DNA of 26,755 nt from a virus. The stretch is from IMG/VR virus record IMGVR_UViG_3300025769_013615, positions 1-26,755 of that record, one strand, 5' to 3'. How positions within the stretch are numbered: the stretch's first letter is position 1; each line of letters opens with the position of its first letter. Below the pieces are notes generated by a model. That model searched no databases and was not told the origin of the DNA. It saw nothing but the letters and a program-made list of their open reading frames with translations. The position numbers were made by a program, and so were the translations under genes. Shown in pieces: positions 7,919 to 16,616 of this stretch.

Positions 7919-9241
7919 ATGAGCCTTAAAAGAATCAATCGAGTCAAGATTGGCAAGCTCTCTGGCACGCCGGTTTTTGATCAAGTCGAAAACTTCACAG
8001 CTGCTTCAATGGTTGGGACTGCGTACATTGACCTTGAGATGACCGACGCAAGCACGGTCGAGCTGACCAGCCCCCAAATCGAAATCACGGGCCAGCGTGG
8101 TGACGGCCAGGCCAGTCCAGGCGTTGACGGCAACAGAGACGGCGCACCGTCTTTGGCTTTCTATGTGCGCGGCTTGGATCTTAGCGGCGGCGCTGCAACC
8201 GGTATCAATGCCAACACTGCTGCTCCTCAATACGACATGTTACTTGAGCAAGCCACCGGCGGCACCGTGCGCAACACCATTGGCGCTGATGCTGATGCTC
8301 TATCATCGCGCTGGGTGATCAACTTTGCTGGTGGTGTCGTTGCCGGCATGGGCGTTGCGATCGGGGATATGCTCGGTTGGGTCAACGCTGCTGGCAAAAT
8401 GGAAGTCATGCCGATTGTTGCAGTTGGCGCAACCACCATTACGGTTGCCGGTCATGCGGTAAACGGCACTGGCGGCTTTAGTGATGCACCAGGCACCGGC
8501 GATGATATGTACGGCATGCGAACTTATGCAGTTGATCAAACCGCAGGCGCACGGCCGCACATCGCTGTCCACGCTCAGCTCGCTCAAAGTGGCGTTGAGC
8601 GCTTTGTGCTTGGTTGCATGGGTTCAGTGTCGTTTGCTGATGCTGATGGCCTGCTGATGGCAACTTGGGCCGGTCAGGCTCAGGATTGGAAGACGCCAGC
8701 AGAGCTTACCGGAGAGCCGACCTTTGGCACTTTTGTGCCGCCTAACCTTGGCCCAGTGTCAACGCGTGGCGCTCGCGTGCTTGTATGCGCTGAGAAGGAT
8801 TGGGGCGTTTCTAGCGCCGGTTCATTCTCAAACACTGATGTTGCAGTTGCCACGGCAATCAGCGGGAGCCTTGACCTTGCGACCGATATTCAGCAGCGCA
8901 CGGCAGCAACCGGCAACAATGGCCGTCAAGGCTTTGTGGCTGTTCAAAACGAGTGCTCTGCCGATCTTCGGCTTTATCATGACGGCACCACGGCAAACCT
9001 TTTGGCTGGCGCATCGCAAACGTTTGGTGATGGCGCTTTGCTGCAGTTCATGGGCGACCAAACCACGTCAATCATGATGCAGTTTGGCGATCAGCCAGGC
9101 AACACGATCGTTCTTGAGATTCCGTGTTATCAGGCCAACGCAGTGCTTGGCGAAGAAGGCGGCTTGGCTACTATTGATTTGACTGGCCGGGGTTTCCGTC
9201 CAGCGTACAGCACAGCAACTGCCAAAGTGCATTTGCTATAA
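7919..9241 (+). CDS. Major tail tube protein candidate
   Basis: A 440-residue protein rich in beta-prone, glycine and alanine segments, starting one base past the previous stop. It sits between the terminator and the tail chaperone genes, the fixed place of the tail tube gene in siphoviruses. The N-terminus (KRINRVKIGKLSGTPVFDQV) and sequences such as FTAASMVGTAYIDLEMTDAS suit a tube fold. It is longer than many tube proteins (about 150–300 residues), so extra surface domains are likely. The call is positional. Confidence 0.7.
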   Translation: MSLKRINRVKIGKLSGTPVFDQVENFTAASMVGTAYIDLEMTDASTVELTSPQIEITGQRGDGQASPGVDGNRDGAPSLAFYVRGLDLSGGAATGINANTAAPQYDMLLEQATGGTVRNTIGADADALSSRWVINFAGGVVAGMGVAIGDMLGWVNAAGKMEVMPIVAVGATTITVAGHAVNGTGGFSDAPGTGDDMYGMRTYAVDQTAGARPHIAVHAQLAQSGVERFVLGCMGSVSFADADGLLMATWAGQAQDWKTPAELTGEPTFGTFVPPNLGPVSTRGARVLVCAEKDWGVSSAGSFSNTDVAVATAISGSLDLATDIQQRTAATGNNGRQGFVAVQNECSADLRLYHDGTTANLLAGASQTFGDGALLQFMGDQTTSIMMQFGDQPGNTIVLEIPCYQANAVLGEEGGLATIDLTGRGFRPAYSTATAKVHLL

Positions 9242-9250
9242 GGGGGTAGA

Positions 9251-9733
9251 ATGGGCGAGGCAGCAGCGCTGGACAGCGCAGAGCTTGAGGCAACCGGCCA
9301 GATTAGTGATTGGGTTGATATAGTTGACACAGAGGGGGCACCGATCAAACGCGTGCGCCTAACGTTCATTGCATCAGCTCAATGGTTTTCGATCGAATCA
9401 CGCAAGACAGCTTTGGTCAAAGGCGCAAGCGCTATTGAACAAAGATTGGAAGAAGGCACATCGGATGACCCAGCAGCAGACGCAGCTCGGCTTGGATCAT
9501 ACAAGACCAGCTTGCTTGAAGTTGCAGGTGAAACGGTCGCCAGAAGCGTGCGGCAAATTGAGGGCCAAGAACCTTTCGAGGTTATCGACGGCAAACTTAA
9601 ACCTTCTGACGTGGAGGCCCTAGCTTTAGACGGGTTGTTCTGGGAGACGCACACAGCGGTTGTGCAAGCTCACTGGACAAGCCCCGAACAAGTTAGGGCG
9701 CTGTTTCGCAGCGGGTTGGGCCAGCCAGTTTGA
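9251..9733 (+). CDS. Tail assembly chaperone, short (zero-frame) product
   Basis: A 160-residue protein with a clear AGGGGG ribosome site, placed between tube and tape measure where tail chaperone genes lie. The sequence is mixed helical with a charged middle (EQRLEEGTSDDPAADAARL) and a conserved-looking tail segment FEVIDGKLKPSDVEALALDGLFWETH. Chaperones of this class wrap the tape-measure protein while the tube polymerises. The 3' end overlaps a second open frame (9630–10055) without a good start codon, the arrangement of the G/GT frameshift pair known in lambda and many other phages. Confidence 0.75.
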   Translation: MGEAAALDSAELEATGQISDWVDIVDTEGAPIKRVRLTFIASAQWFSIESRKTALVKGASAIEQRLEEGTSDDPAADAARLGSYKTSLLEVAGETVARSVRQIEGQEPFEVIDGKLKPSDVEALALDGLFWETHTAVVQAHWTSPEQVRALFRSGLGQPV

Positions 9734-10055
9734 AATTTTCAATTGTTCGACTTGTCCAGAGTCAGCGCGTCATTTGAAGGGTTGCACCTTGCCAGGGTTT
9801 GAATCGACAACACAACCACCAACTTTGAAGATTGGCGGCAAACCTTGGATCGGTTGCCCAGGCTCTCTGGCTTCAACCATCAAGGTTGCACAGATCAGGC
9901 GCTTGGCTTGGCATACTCAAGGCCGATTGGGGCTTGGCGTATCTCAAGCAAACCCTAGAATCTTAGACGCGCTCGAAAGTTATGTTTCAGGCCAAATGGC
10001 TGCGCAGGCGTCACAACATCAACGCGAGCTGGAGCGAGTAAAGCATGGCCAATGA
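9660..10055 (+). CDS. Second-frame extension of tail chaperone (GT part)
   Basis: The frame is open from 9630 to the TGA at 10053–10055. Its only starts near the 5' end are weak: TTG at 9660, with GGGAG 13 bases upstream. It overlaps the chaperone by about 100 bases and has gene-like sequence: a Cys cluster NCSTCPESARHLKGC, GGKPWIGCPGSLAS, and a charged end SQHQRELERVKHG. It is in the +1 frame relative to the chaperone. I infer it is made as a fusion by frameshifting at TTT CGC (9704–9709), giving about 267 residues. It overlaps the tape-measure start by 11 bases. Coordinates are those of the TTG-start frame. Confidence 0.6.
   Translation: MCKLTGQAPNKLGRCFAAGWASQFEIFNCSTCPESARHLKGCTLPGFESTTQPPTLKIGGKPWIGCPGSLASTIKVAQIRRLAWHTQGRLGLGVSQANPRILDALESYVSGQMAAQASQHQRELERVKHGQ
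9704..9709 (+). promoter_or_regulatory. Candidate +1 frameshift site TTT CGC
   Basis: In the chaperone frame the codons read CTG TTT CGC AGC. A phenylalanine tRNA on TTT can re-pair with the overlapping TTC, moving to the +1 frame in which GCA GCG GGT follows and the frame stays open to 10055. TTT followed by CGN is a known +1 shift motif in another system (influenza PA-X). A nearby alternative is CCC G at 9682–9685. Whether this site is used is inference; the overlap and the open +1 frame are seen directly. Confidence 0.4.
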
Positions 10056-11688
10056 TAGAACAACCATCATCATTGATGCCGATGCGTCAGGCGTTGCCGA
10101 AGGTGTACGCAAAGCCGATCAGTCTCTTGGCAAGCTCAATGCCTCTGTTGATAATCAAAACAAATCGCTCAACCGCTATGGCGAGAAACTAGGCAAAGCC
10201 TTTGGGCCTGGTGAGGGGTTACACGGTCGCCTCTCAGAATTAGAGACGCCGTTGCGTGACTCTGAGGGGGCGTTCGCAAGAGCGCAAATGGCGGCGCTTG
10301 AGTTTGGAAACAAAGGCGCAACGGCAGCTGATAAAGTTGGCGCAGGGTTTTTGTTGGTCAGCGATTCAATTGCTGCGTTTGCTTCTGGTGGTGTGGTTGG
10401 CATTGCCATTGCTGCTGCTGTTACCGGCTTTTCTCTGCTAACTAATGAAATCAACAAGCAAGAGCAGGCTTCCAAAGAAGCTGAAGAGGCAACGAAGAAA
10501 CAAGCAGAAGCGTTGCAGAATCTGGCCAAGTCAGCCAACGCAGCAAACGTTACCATTTCTCTTCTCAATGCTCAAAACAGAGAAAAGGAAGTGCGCGAGC
10601 GCGTCAGGTTTATTGATGAAGAGCGCCAAGACGTAAAAGCCCGCTACCTTCGGTTGCGAAAACTTTACGATGCAAACGAGGAAGAGTTTAACAAACTTCG
10701 GGTAGGCTCACGCAAGCGGGAACTAAAAGCACTAACTGAAACGCAATCCGCAGAGCTAGACAAACTAAAGAAGCAATTCGATACGCTGAATGACGAATAT
10801 AGTTTTTCGGATGAAAAGATCCGCAAAGCTCGCGCCGATGTTGAAAAGGAAATGCGCGAGAATAGCCAAAACGAAATTACGCTTTTGGTTAAGGATTTAG
10901 ACGCTAAGATTGAGGCGTCAACCAAAGCTGTTGCAAAGAAAACAGCCAGCGCAAGAAAAGCAGCAACTGGTGATTTTGGCACAGGCGCTGCGCTTGCCAG
11001 GCTTGATCAAGAGCGCATGGCCATTGATTCATCAGTTGCAGAATCTTTGGACAAAAATCGCGAGTTGTTGACGCAATACAGGCGAGAAGAGCAACAAGAA
11101 AAGTTTGAAGCCTTTCAAGCTGAAATGACCCAACAAGAGCGGTTGCGTCAGTTCTCTGTTGATACCGCAAGGCAGCGCCAAGAGGCATTCATGAAAGCCA
11201 ACGCTGTGCAGATCGCAGCGGTCAATGCTGTTGTAAATGGCCTTCAACAAATGGCCCATGATGGAGAAATCAGCTTTGCCAAGTTGGCTGATGCGGCAGC
11301 AACAGCGGCAGGAAATGAGCTTGTAGCGTCAGGCACCAAGCACTTGCTCGAAGGTGCCGCAACGGCGCTGGGCGGCTTAGCTCGAAGCAATCCCATTGCC
11401 GTTAGCGCTGGCACTGCTGAATCACTCAAAGGCGCTGCAATGATCACGGCTGGCATTGGCCTTGGCGCAGTCGGTGGATCAATCGGCCGTGGTGCAGGAT
11501 CAGCAAGCACGCCAGCAAGCACGCCAACCGATACTAGGGAGAGCCGAGCTGCATCAGGTTCAAGCGGTGGCGAAGGCGGCACCACCATTATTAACTTTAA
11601 CGGGCCGGCCTTTGATAAGCGTGGCGTTGCTAATGTTATTACATCAGGTCAGCGCATGGCGAAGCATCGCCGGATTGCCGGAGCATAA
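10045..11688 (+). CDS. Tail tape-measure protein
   Basis: A 547-residue protein that sets tail length and probably helps DNA entry. It opens with a DRTTIIIDADASGVAEGVRK segment typical of tape measures (beta strand, then helix). A hydrophobic stretch follows at about residues 97–132 (ASGGVVGIAIAAAVTGFSLL), then long K/E/Q coiled coils (about 135–350). The C-terminus is glycine- and serine-rich (GAVGGSIGRGAGSASTPAS) before a final TTIINFNGP strand. By the rule of about 0.15 nm per residue the tail would be near 80 nm. It overlaps the second-frame chaperone end by 11 bases. Confidence 0.93.
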   Translation: MANDRTTIIIDADASGVAEGVRKADQSLGKLNASVDNQNKSLNRYGEKLGKAFGPGEGLHGRLSELETPLRDSEGAFARAQMAALEFGNKGATAADKVGAGFLLVSDSIAAFASGGVVGIAIAAAVTGFSLLTNEINKQEQASKEAEEATKKQAEALQNLAKSANAANVTISLLNAQNREKEVRERVRFIDEERQDVKARYLRLRKLYDANEEEFNKLRVGSRKRELKALTETQSAELDKLKKQFDTLNDEYSFSDEKIRKARADVEKEMRENSQNEITLLVKDLDAKIEASTKAVAKKTASARKAATGDFGTGAALARLDQERMAIDSSVAESLDKNRELLTQYRREEQQEKFEAFQAEMTQQERLRQFSVDTARQRQEAFMKANAVQIAAVNAVVNGLQQMAHDGEISFAKLADAAATAAGNELVASGTKHLLEGAATALGGLARSNPIAVSAGTAESLKGAAMITAGIGLGAVGGSIGRGAGSASTPASTPTDTRESRAASGSSGGEGGTTIINFNGPAFDKRGVANVITSGQRMAKHRRIAGA

Positions 11689-11691
11689 CCA

Positions 11692-12453
11692 ATGGCCATC
11701 GCACCATCCCCTTGCATGTTTCGAGTTTTGAGCGCGCCTGGGAACATCCAGTTTGATGCAGTAGTTGGCGGCGCGCCCGTTGTTGTTGTTTGGACTGTTG
11801 GCACGGGCGTTGTCTCAGGCAGCGGCGCTGCTGACGATCTATTAGCAGCCATGCAAGCTGCGTTGGTTGCTGGCGGCGTTCCTGCAACCGTAACGTTTGA
11901 CGCAGCAGCCTGGAGGATCAGCATTGATGTTGGGGTTGGCAATACTATCTCAGTTTCGGGCGCTGCTGTTGCTACTACTTGCGATCTGCATCTATTTGGT
12001 TTTGACCAGGGGGTGACCACGGCAGCAGCTCAGACCGTAACGGCTCCACAGGCAGCGCTTGGCACTTGGGCAAGCCCAGTGCCGCTAGGTGGTGGCAATC
12101 TGCGCAGGCGAGCAACTCAGGGCGCTCAGGTTGTATCCGTCAGCGGTCGAGTGGTCAGCGTAAAGCGTAGCGCACATCTTAGCACCAACTTTGAGTTTAC
12201 CGATGTGGCAGAGGCCAGCGTTTTTCATAGCGGCGCAGACTTAGCGCCAACGGTCCATGATGCTGATGCGTTTGAGCGCTTTTGGGAAAACGTCAACGAT
12301 GGTGGTCAATGGCAATACAGCTTGGATCGCACGGTCCGAACACCGTCAGGCGTTTGGGTCATGGATATGGCCTCAGACTTTGCACCATCTCGCCGGCTTG
12401 ATGGCTGGCCATTCTTTACGTTTGCCTTTGATGCTCGCGAGTATGTGGCATGA
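11692..12453 (+). CDS. Distal tail / minor tail protein
   Basis: A 253-residue, beta-rich protein directly after the tape measure and overlapping the next gene as ATGA. The N-terminal half is alanine- and glycine-rich beta sequence (DAVVGGAPVVVVWTVGTG). The C-terminal half has the look of a distal tail protein: FERFWENVNDGGQWQYSLDR, then SRRLDGWPFFTFAFDAREY. Such proteins form the ring joining tube tip and hub. Identification rests on gene order and composition. Confidence 0.65.
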   Translation: MAIAPSPCMFRVLSAPGNIQFDAVVGGAPVVVVWTVGTGVVSGSGAADDLLAAMQAALVAGGVPATVTFDAAAWRISIDVGVGNTISVSGAAVATTCDLHLFGFDQGVTTAAAQTVTAPQAALGTWASPVPLGGGNLRRRATQGAQVVSVSGRVVSVKRSAHLSTNFEFTDVAEASVFHSGADLAPTVHDADAFERFWENVNDGGQWQYSLDRTVRTPSGVWVMDMASDFAPSRRLDGWPFFTFAFDAREYVA

Positions 12454-14729
12454 CGTATGACAGCCAAGCATCAGGCACAGTGCATGACATTACGCTTGAG
12501 TTGCGCGTGGCTTCTGGTGAATTTAACGCCATCTCAGGCAACGCCATCAGTCAAATCACATTTAGCACGGCCAAGGCTTCAAACTATCCGGTTGTGACCT
12601 TTCAGAGCGTAGGCGCTCAGCTCAACCCGTTGACGGCGCACAGAAGCCTTGCAGGCGTTTCAGTTGAGATAGCCGACACAGCAGAAGTACGCCGGGCCTT
12701 TGCCCCAGGGTACTTGATCCAAACGCAGTTGATTGAAGAAGTCGGCCCAGTTGAAACAACCTTTAAGATTCCCAAAGGCAAAGCAGCTGTTTTGTTGGCC
12801 GCTATGCGTGGCGCTTACACCTACGTTTTGCACATCGGATCAGAAACGGTTTTGGTTCAAGGTGGCGCAACGCTGGCTGACCATGACACTTTGACGGTGG
12901 TCAGAGGCAACGGCGCTGGCAACTTCAAGACAGACGCAACCGGCCACGTTTCAGGGTCTACTTTGGGCGCAGCTCCTCAGCGCTGGGTTGGCCGTTTGGT
13001 GTCAGAAGTTTTGGTTTACCCCAACGGGGATGAAAAGCTGGTGGCGCTTTATGCGTGCGACGATATGCCGTCCTATCGTGACGGGGTTTGGTCATTGCCA
13101 ATGCAAGATGCGCTTGGGTATTACAACCGCACGCTTGGCCGAGGCATGGCCCCAGCGAGGATTGCAGACGGTGCCGACTATGGAGACGCAACGCTTAACG
13201 CTCGCGGCATTTTGATTGCTGGCGATGAAGTAGCGGCCGAAGATTCAGCGGTCCCAAATACCTACCATCTCAACCCGGCTGGCTTTGTTGGTAACGATAA
13301 GCTGCTTTCTTCTTTGCGTGGCCGTGGCGCGGCGGCAGGCGTTAAGATTACTGACCCGGCTTTGATCAAACCTGATGCTTATTTCTGGGAGTGGGCAGAG
13401 TTTAGGCCAGTGCCCCAGCGTGGTGATTTTCTTGTTGGCGATGAGCTTGACCCGCGCATCCCGTTACAGAGTACAGCGGCTAATCTGTTTCTTGCGCTGC
13501 TGACTAGCCGCAAAGGTGACACTGCAAACGGCGGTTATGATGTGATACCGGGCAGCGATATTGCCCAAACGGGCGCAGGCATTGACGTTGCGCGCATCAA
13601 CACCAATGCGTTTGAGCTTATGCTGGGCGGCTTGCCCCACATGAGAATCACTATTCAGCCAGGTGATTTGGTGCTTGACGTGATTGAGCGCGAGCTGGCG
13701 TTTTTAAGCTTGTTCTTAGATATTGACTCAGAGGGCCTGATTACTCTGCGCAAGATCCGTTATCCCGTATCAACTCAAGACTGCGACCACCAACTAACAG
13801 ACTCCAGCTTGCACGCCACAGCGTCTGAAGAGTTGCGCATGAGCGGCCGCATTGTTTCTAGGGCCACGCTCAAAACTGGGTTTGATATTGTAAATGATGA
13901 ACACCGGGTAATCTTCAATCTGCCAGGCATTCAAACCAATGAGAATGATTTGGGCGAAGCGGTAACGTTTGAGCCTACTTGGTTCCCGGCACCAACGCTG
14001 CGCGCTGATATGTCACGCATTCGCGACGAGCTGGCGCGTGTTATCTCTAGATATGGCGCACCACATCCCGTCTTTGTGCTCGAGCATGATTGGACCCAAC
14101 ATCAAGTGCGCATTGGTGACACTGTAGCCGTTACCAACGCTCGTCTGCCTGATAGCAATGGCGGCTTGGGCGTTTCTATTGCTTGCCTTGTAACAGCAAC
14201 AGAAGCCGACCTTGAGTCAGGTTTGATGCGCATCACGGCTGAGGCCATCGGCGCTGCGCGTGGTGGTTACTTTTGCCCAGCCGGCGAAATCGTAGCCGTA
14301 ACAGCTTTGGGCGGTTCATCTTACACTTTGCAATTTCAGGCAGCAGCAACATCAAGGCTTGTTTCTGGCCTATTTGATACCGCTGGCAATGAGGCAGATG
14401 AGGCCGAATATTTTGCTACCGGTTGGGCTGTTGCTGGGCGCACCTATTCAACAGGCGCAACCACATGGACGGGCCAAGTTTCAGCCGTTTCAGGCGCAAC
14501 GGTTACGCTCACAGCCACAGCAGCTCCTTTGGTTGGCGAGATTGTATCCATGGACGCATACGGCACCTTTGGCGCTGCACCATCAACGCAACCCGTTGAG
14601 CTTGGATCGACTCCAGCAGGAAACAGACGGCCGGGGCTGGTGCCTAGCACCCAACCTGCGTATTTGTGGCTTGCAGACGCTAATGAGACGCTAGGCGCTG
14701 CGTCTGATGATCCGATGGAGTGGGCCTAA
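12450..14729 (+). CDS. Tail hub / tail-tip protein
   Basis: A 759-residue protein after the distal tail gene, the usual place for the gp27-like/Tal hub that closes the tube tip. Features that fit are TTFKIPKGKAAVLLAAMRGA (about residue 104), DLVLDVIERELAFLSLFLDIDSE in the middle with a following LITLRKIRY, and a beta domain containing VRIGDTVAVTNARLPD. The last 150 residues are A/T/G-rich beta repeats that may carry a fibre-attachment region. I see no peptidase or lysozyme motif. Start and stop overlap both neighbours (ATGA and TAATG), so the tail genes are coupled. Confidence 0.78.
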   Translation: MTYDSQASGTVHDITLELRVASGEFNAISGNAISQITFSTAKASNYPVVTFQSVGAQLNPLTAHRSLAGVSVEIADTAEVRRAFAPGYLIQTQLIEEVGPVETTFKIPKGKAAVLLAAMRGAYTYVLHIGSETVLVQGGATLADHDTLTVVRGNGAGNFKTDATGHVSGSTLGAAPQRWVGRLVSEVLVYPNGDEKLVALYACDDMPSYRDGVWSLPMQDALGYYNRTLGRGMAPARIADGADYGDATLNARGILIAGDEVAAEDSAVPNTYHLNPAGFVGNDKLLSSLRGRGAAAGVKITDPALIKPDAYFWEWAEFRPVPQRGDFLVGDELDPRIPLQSTAANLFLALLTSRKGDTANGGYDVIPGSDIAQTGAGIDVARINTNAFELMLGGLPHMRITIQPGDLVLDVIERELAFLSLFLDIDSEGLITLRKIRYPVSTQDCDHQLTDSSLHATASEELRMSGRIVSRATLKTGFDIVNDEHRVIFNLPGIQTNENDLGEAVTFEPTWFPAPTLRADMSRIRDELARVISRYGAPHPVFVLEHDWTQHQVRIGDTVAVTNARLPDSNGGLGVSIACLVTATEADLESGLMRITAEAIGAARGGYFCPAGEIVAVTALGGSSYTLQFQAAATSRLVSGLFDTAGNEADEAEYFATGWAVAGRTYSTGATTWTGQVSAVSGATVTLTATAAPLVGEIVSMDAYGTFGAAPSTQPVELGSTPAGNRRPGLVPSTQPAYLWLADANETLGAASDDPMEWA

Positions 14730-15358
14730 TGAGCACAACGATTGCCAACCCAAGGCCGGCTATGCGGTCAGAGGATGCAGAATCAAGACGGGCCATCTTA
14801 GCCAGCAGCTTTGAGGCCGCTTGGCAAAACATCGGCAACGCCTATGAACAGCTTAGCGTTTTACCTGCTCCGGGCAATGGGGCGCGCACAGTGCCAGCAG
14901 CGCATGACCACAGAGCGTCAGCCGATGGCGCATACGTCGCCCAAGCTCAATGCCGCTGGCAAGGCTTGAGCCAAGTTGGAGACGCTAATGGCAGAGCAAC
15001 TGCTTTCCCCCATGGGTTGGCGTATTTGTACGCATGGGCCGGCCTCATGGAAGTTTACACTACGCAAGAAGTTTCGCTTATTATCTTCGGCACTACTGGT
15101 GGTGCTGGCGGGGCTGATAGCCCAGGCAGTGTGGCTCAGGCGCTGGTTTTAGAGATTGGCGGCATTGCATTGCCCTATGAGTTTAGAACATCAAACGATC
15201 CCAACAGCTGGGTGATCACTTCAACGTTTACTTTAGGTGGTGGCACTCACACTGCTGCGCTCAGAGTTGATGCGCTCAACGCAGATGGCGAATCATGGGC
15301 CGTTGTTGGCGCTGAAGTGTGGTGCAGCTCGAACAATCAAATGGTGACGCCAGCATGA
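14729..15358 (+). CDS. Tail-associated protein, first of three HxH genes
   Basis: A 209-residue protein. I chose ATG 14729, which overlaps the hub stop as TAATG; a GTG three codons upstream is an alternative. The N-terminal 50 residues are helical (SRRAILASSFEAAWQNIGNAY), followed by AHDHRASADGAYVA near residue 58, and the rest is beta-sandwich-like (VSLIIFGTTGGAGGA, HTAALRVDALNADG). The layout recurs in the next two genes. A role in a tail fibre or baseplate appendage is inferred from place and beta content. No named family is recognised. Confidence 0.68.
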   Translation: MSTTIANPRPAMRSEDAESRRAILASSFEAAWQNIGNAYEQLSVLPAPGNGARTVPAAHDHRASADGAYVAQAQCRWQGLSQVGDANGRATAFPHGLAYLYAWAGLMEVYTTQEVSLIIFGTTGGAGGADSPGSVAQALVLEIGGIALPYEFRTSNDPNSWVITSTFTLGGGTHTAALRVDALNADGESWAVVGAEVWCSSNNQMVTPA

Positions 15359-16011
15359 CTTTTACACCTACCCGTCATGATTTACCCGCTGCTCTGGCTG
15401 CTGCTGACGCGCCTTTGAGCGCTGACGTTATGGGCAGAAGCGTTGAGGCCATTGAGTATCTTTGGCAAGTAACGACCAACAGCGCAGATGCAGCCGGCAC
15501 AGCTTTACCCGCACCACAAGGCCACACGCATGATGGCAAAAACGATCAGACGCTAACGGCAGCAAGTCAGCCTTTTGTCAAATGGTCATGCGGCTTTGGC
15601 GCTCCATTTCTGCGCTGCGATGATCCGTCAGGCTTTTCAAATCATTTGACGCCAAAAGGTGGTTGGGCTTCTGGCGCTGTTGCCATCACTCCGATCAGAT
15701 CGGTTGTGCATGTGCCGTTTGATGTGACCCTGGGCAGTCCAAACAATGCAGCGGTCAACGTCCAAGTTTTGATTGAAAAAGGCACAGCGCTAAGTGCAGC
15801 CAATGCCGTTGCGGTTAGTGTTACACTGGGCGGCGTTACGCTTACAGGCAACAGCGCAGCGGCAGCAGTTGGCCTTGAAGTCATAACCGTTGGCCCATTT
15901 GCAGCAGCAGCTTTGGGCGCTGGTGGAGTCAATGAACTTGCCATCAGTATTGCCACGGCTTTATCTCCGGACTTTGCACGCGTTTGGCATGCATCGGTGG
16001 TGACAACATGA
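15355..16011 (+). CDS. Tail-associated protein, second of three HxH genes
   Basis: A 218-residue protein starting in an ATGA overlap (15355–15358); an upstream GTG at 15319 is in frame but overlaps the previous gene by 40 bases. It has the same plan as its neighbours: a helical N-terminus (LSADVMGRSVEAIEYLWQVT), the motif QGHTHDGKND near residue 56, a middle part PFLRCDDPSGFSNHL, and a valine/alanine-rich beta C-terminus. HxH histidines bind metal in trimeric tips of some phage tail proteins. Metal binding here is only a possibility. Confidence 0.68.
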   Translation: MTFTPTRHDLPAALAAADAPLSADVMGRSVEAIEYLWQVTTNSADAAGTALPAPQGHTHDGKNDQTLTAASQPFVKWSCGFGAPFLRCDDPSGFSNHLTPKGGWASGAVAITPIRSVVHVPFDVTLGSPNNAAVNVQVLIEKGTALSAANAVAVSVTLGGVTLTGNSAAAAVGLEVITVGPFAAAALGAGGVNELAISIATALSPDFARVWHASVVTT

Positions 16012-16613
16012 CGCAACCAGCATCAAAACTTGGACCCGTTACGGTTGGCGGATCGGAAACGTTTGGCAACAGCTCGCAAGGCGTTTTTGAGACGCTGGCC
16101 GATATTCAGAGCACAGCCCAAGGTTGCGCAGAGTGGATTGATAACCTTGCAAGCGGCACAGGCCAGCGGCCAGAGTTTGCCCATGATCATCGTGGCGGCG
16201 TGTGGGGCCGGCCTTTAGGCGTTGGCCATTCAATGCCCATGCGTATTGCAGACGATCACGGGTTTTTTTATCAGGGCGTAACATTTCTTAATGTGCCTGA
16301 TGTTTCATCGCCCAACGGTGATGCCTACCCAAGCGTAGAAACCAACGGCGGCTATCAATACGTTGATCTTTATATCTACCACAACACAGCGGCTGGAACT
16401 AAATACATCACGGCAAATGTCAGCGTCTGGCGCGATGGCGTATGGACCACGCCAAACCGCACTACGCTTGAGCTAACAGCACCAGGCGGCGGCGCGAGCT
16501 GGACGCAAACCGAATCATTGCAGTTGCCGGCCGGGCTTGTAAGGCTCGAGCTTATCAATCAAAGTGTGATCACCGATTGGGAGTGGTCATCATTTGTTAT
16601 TCCGCAAAGGTAA
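16008..16613 (+). CDS. Tail-associated protein, third of three HxH genes
   Basis: A 201-residue protein starting at ATG 16008, which overlaps the preceding stop as ATGA; an in-frame upstream start at 15984 is less likely. It repeats the layout of the two genes before it: a short helical N-terminus (TLADIQSTAQGCAEWIDNLA), FAHDHRGGVWGRPLG near residue 60, and a beta domain with GYQYVDLYIYHNTAAGTKYI and a tryptophan-rich end TDWEWSSFVIPQR. Probable tail appendage or receptor-facing protein. Homology among the three is suggested by motif order and is not proved by high identity. Confidence 0.68.
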   Translation: MTQPASKLGPVTVGGSETFGNSSQGVFETLADIQSTAQGCAEWIDNLASGTGQRPEFAHDHRGGVWGRPLGVGHSMPMRIADDHGFFYQGVTFLNVPDVSSPNGDAYPSVETNGGYQYVDLYIYHNTAAGTKYITANVSVWRDGVWTTPNRTTLELTAPGGGASWTQTESLQLPAGLVRLELINQSVITDWEWSSFVIPQR

Positions 16614-16616
16614 ATC

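Noticed and set aside
10176-10568. Leftward 130-residue frame inside the tape measure
   Set aside because: It is antisense to a strong gene, with an Ala/Ser-rich composition typical of a shadow frame and no ribosome site.
15642-16016. Leftward 124-residue frame antisense to the tail genes
   Set aside because: Ala/Pro/Thr-rich shadow of the alanine-rich beta domain on the other strand.
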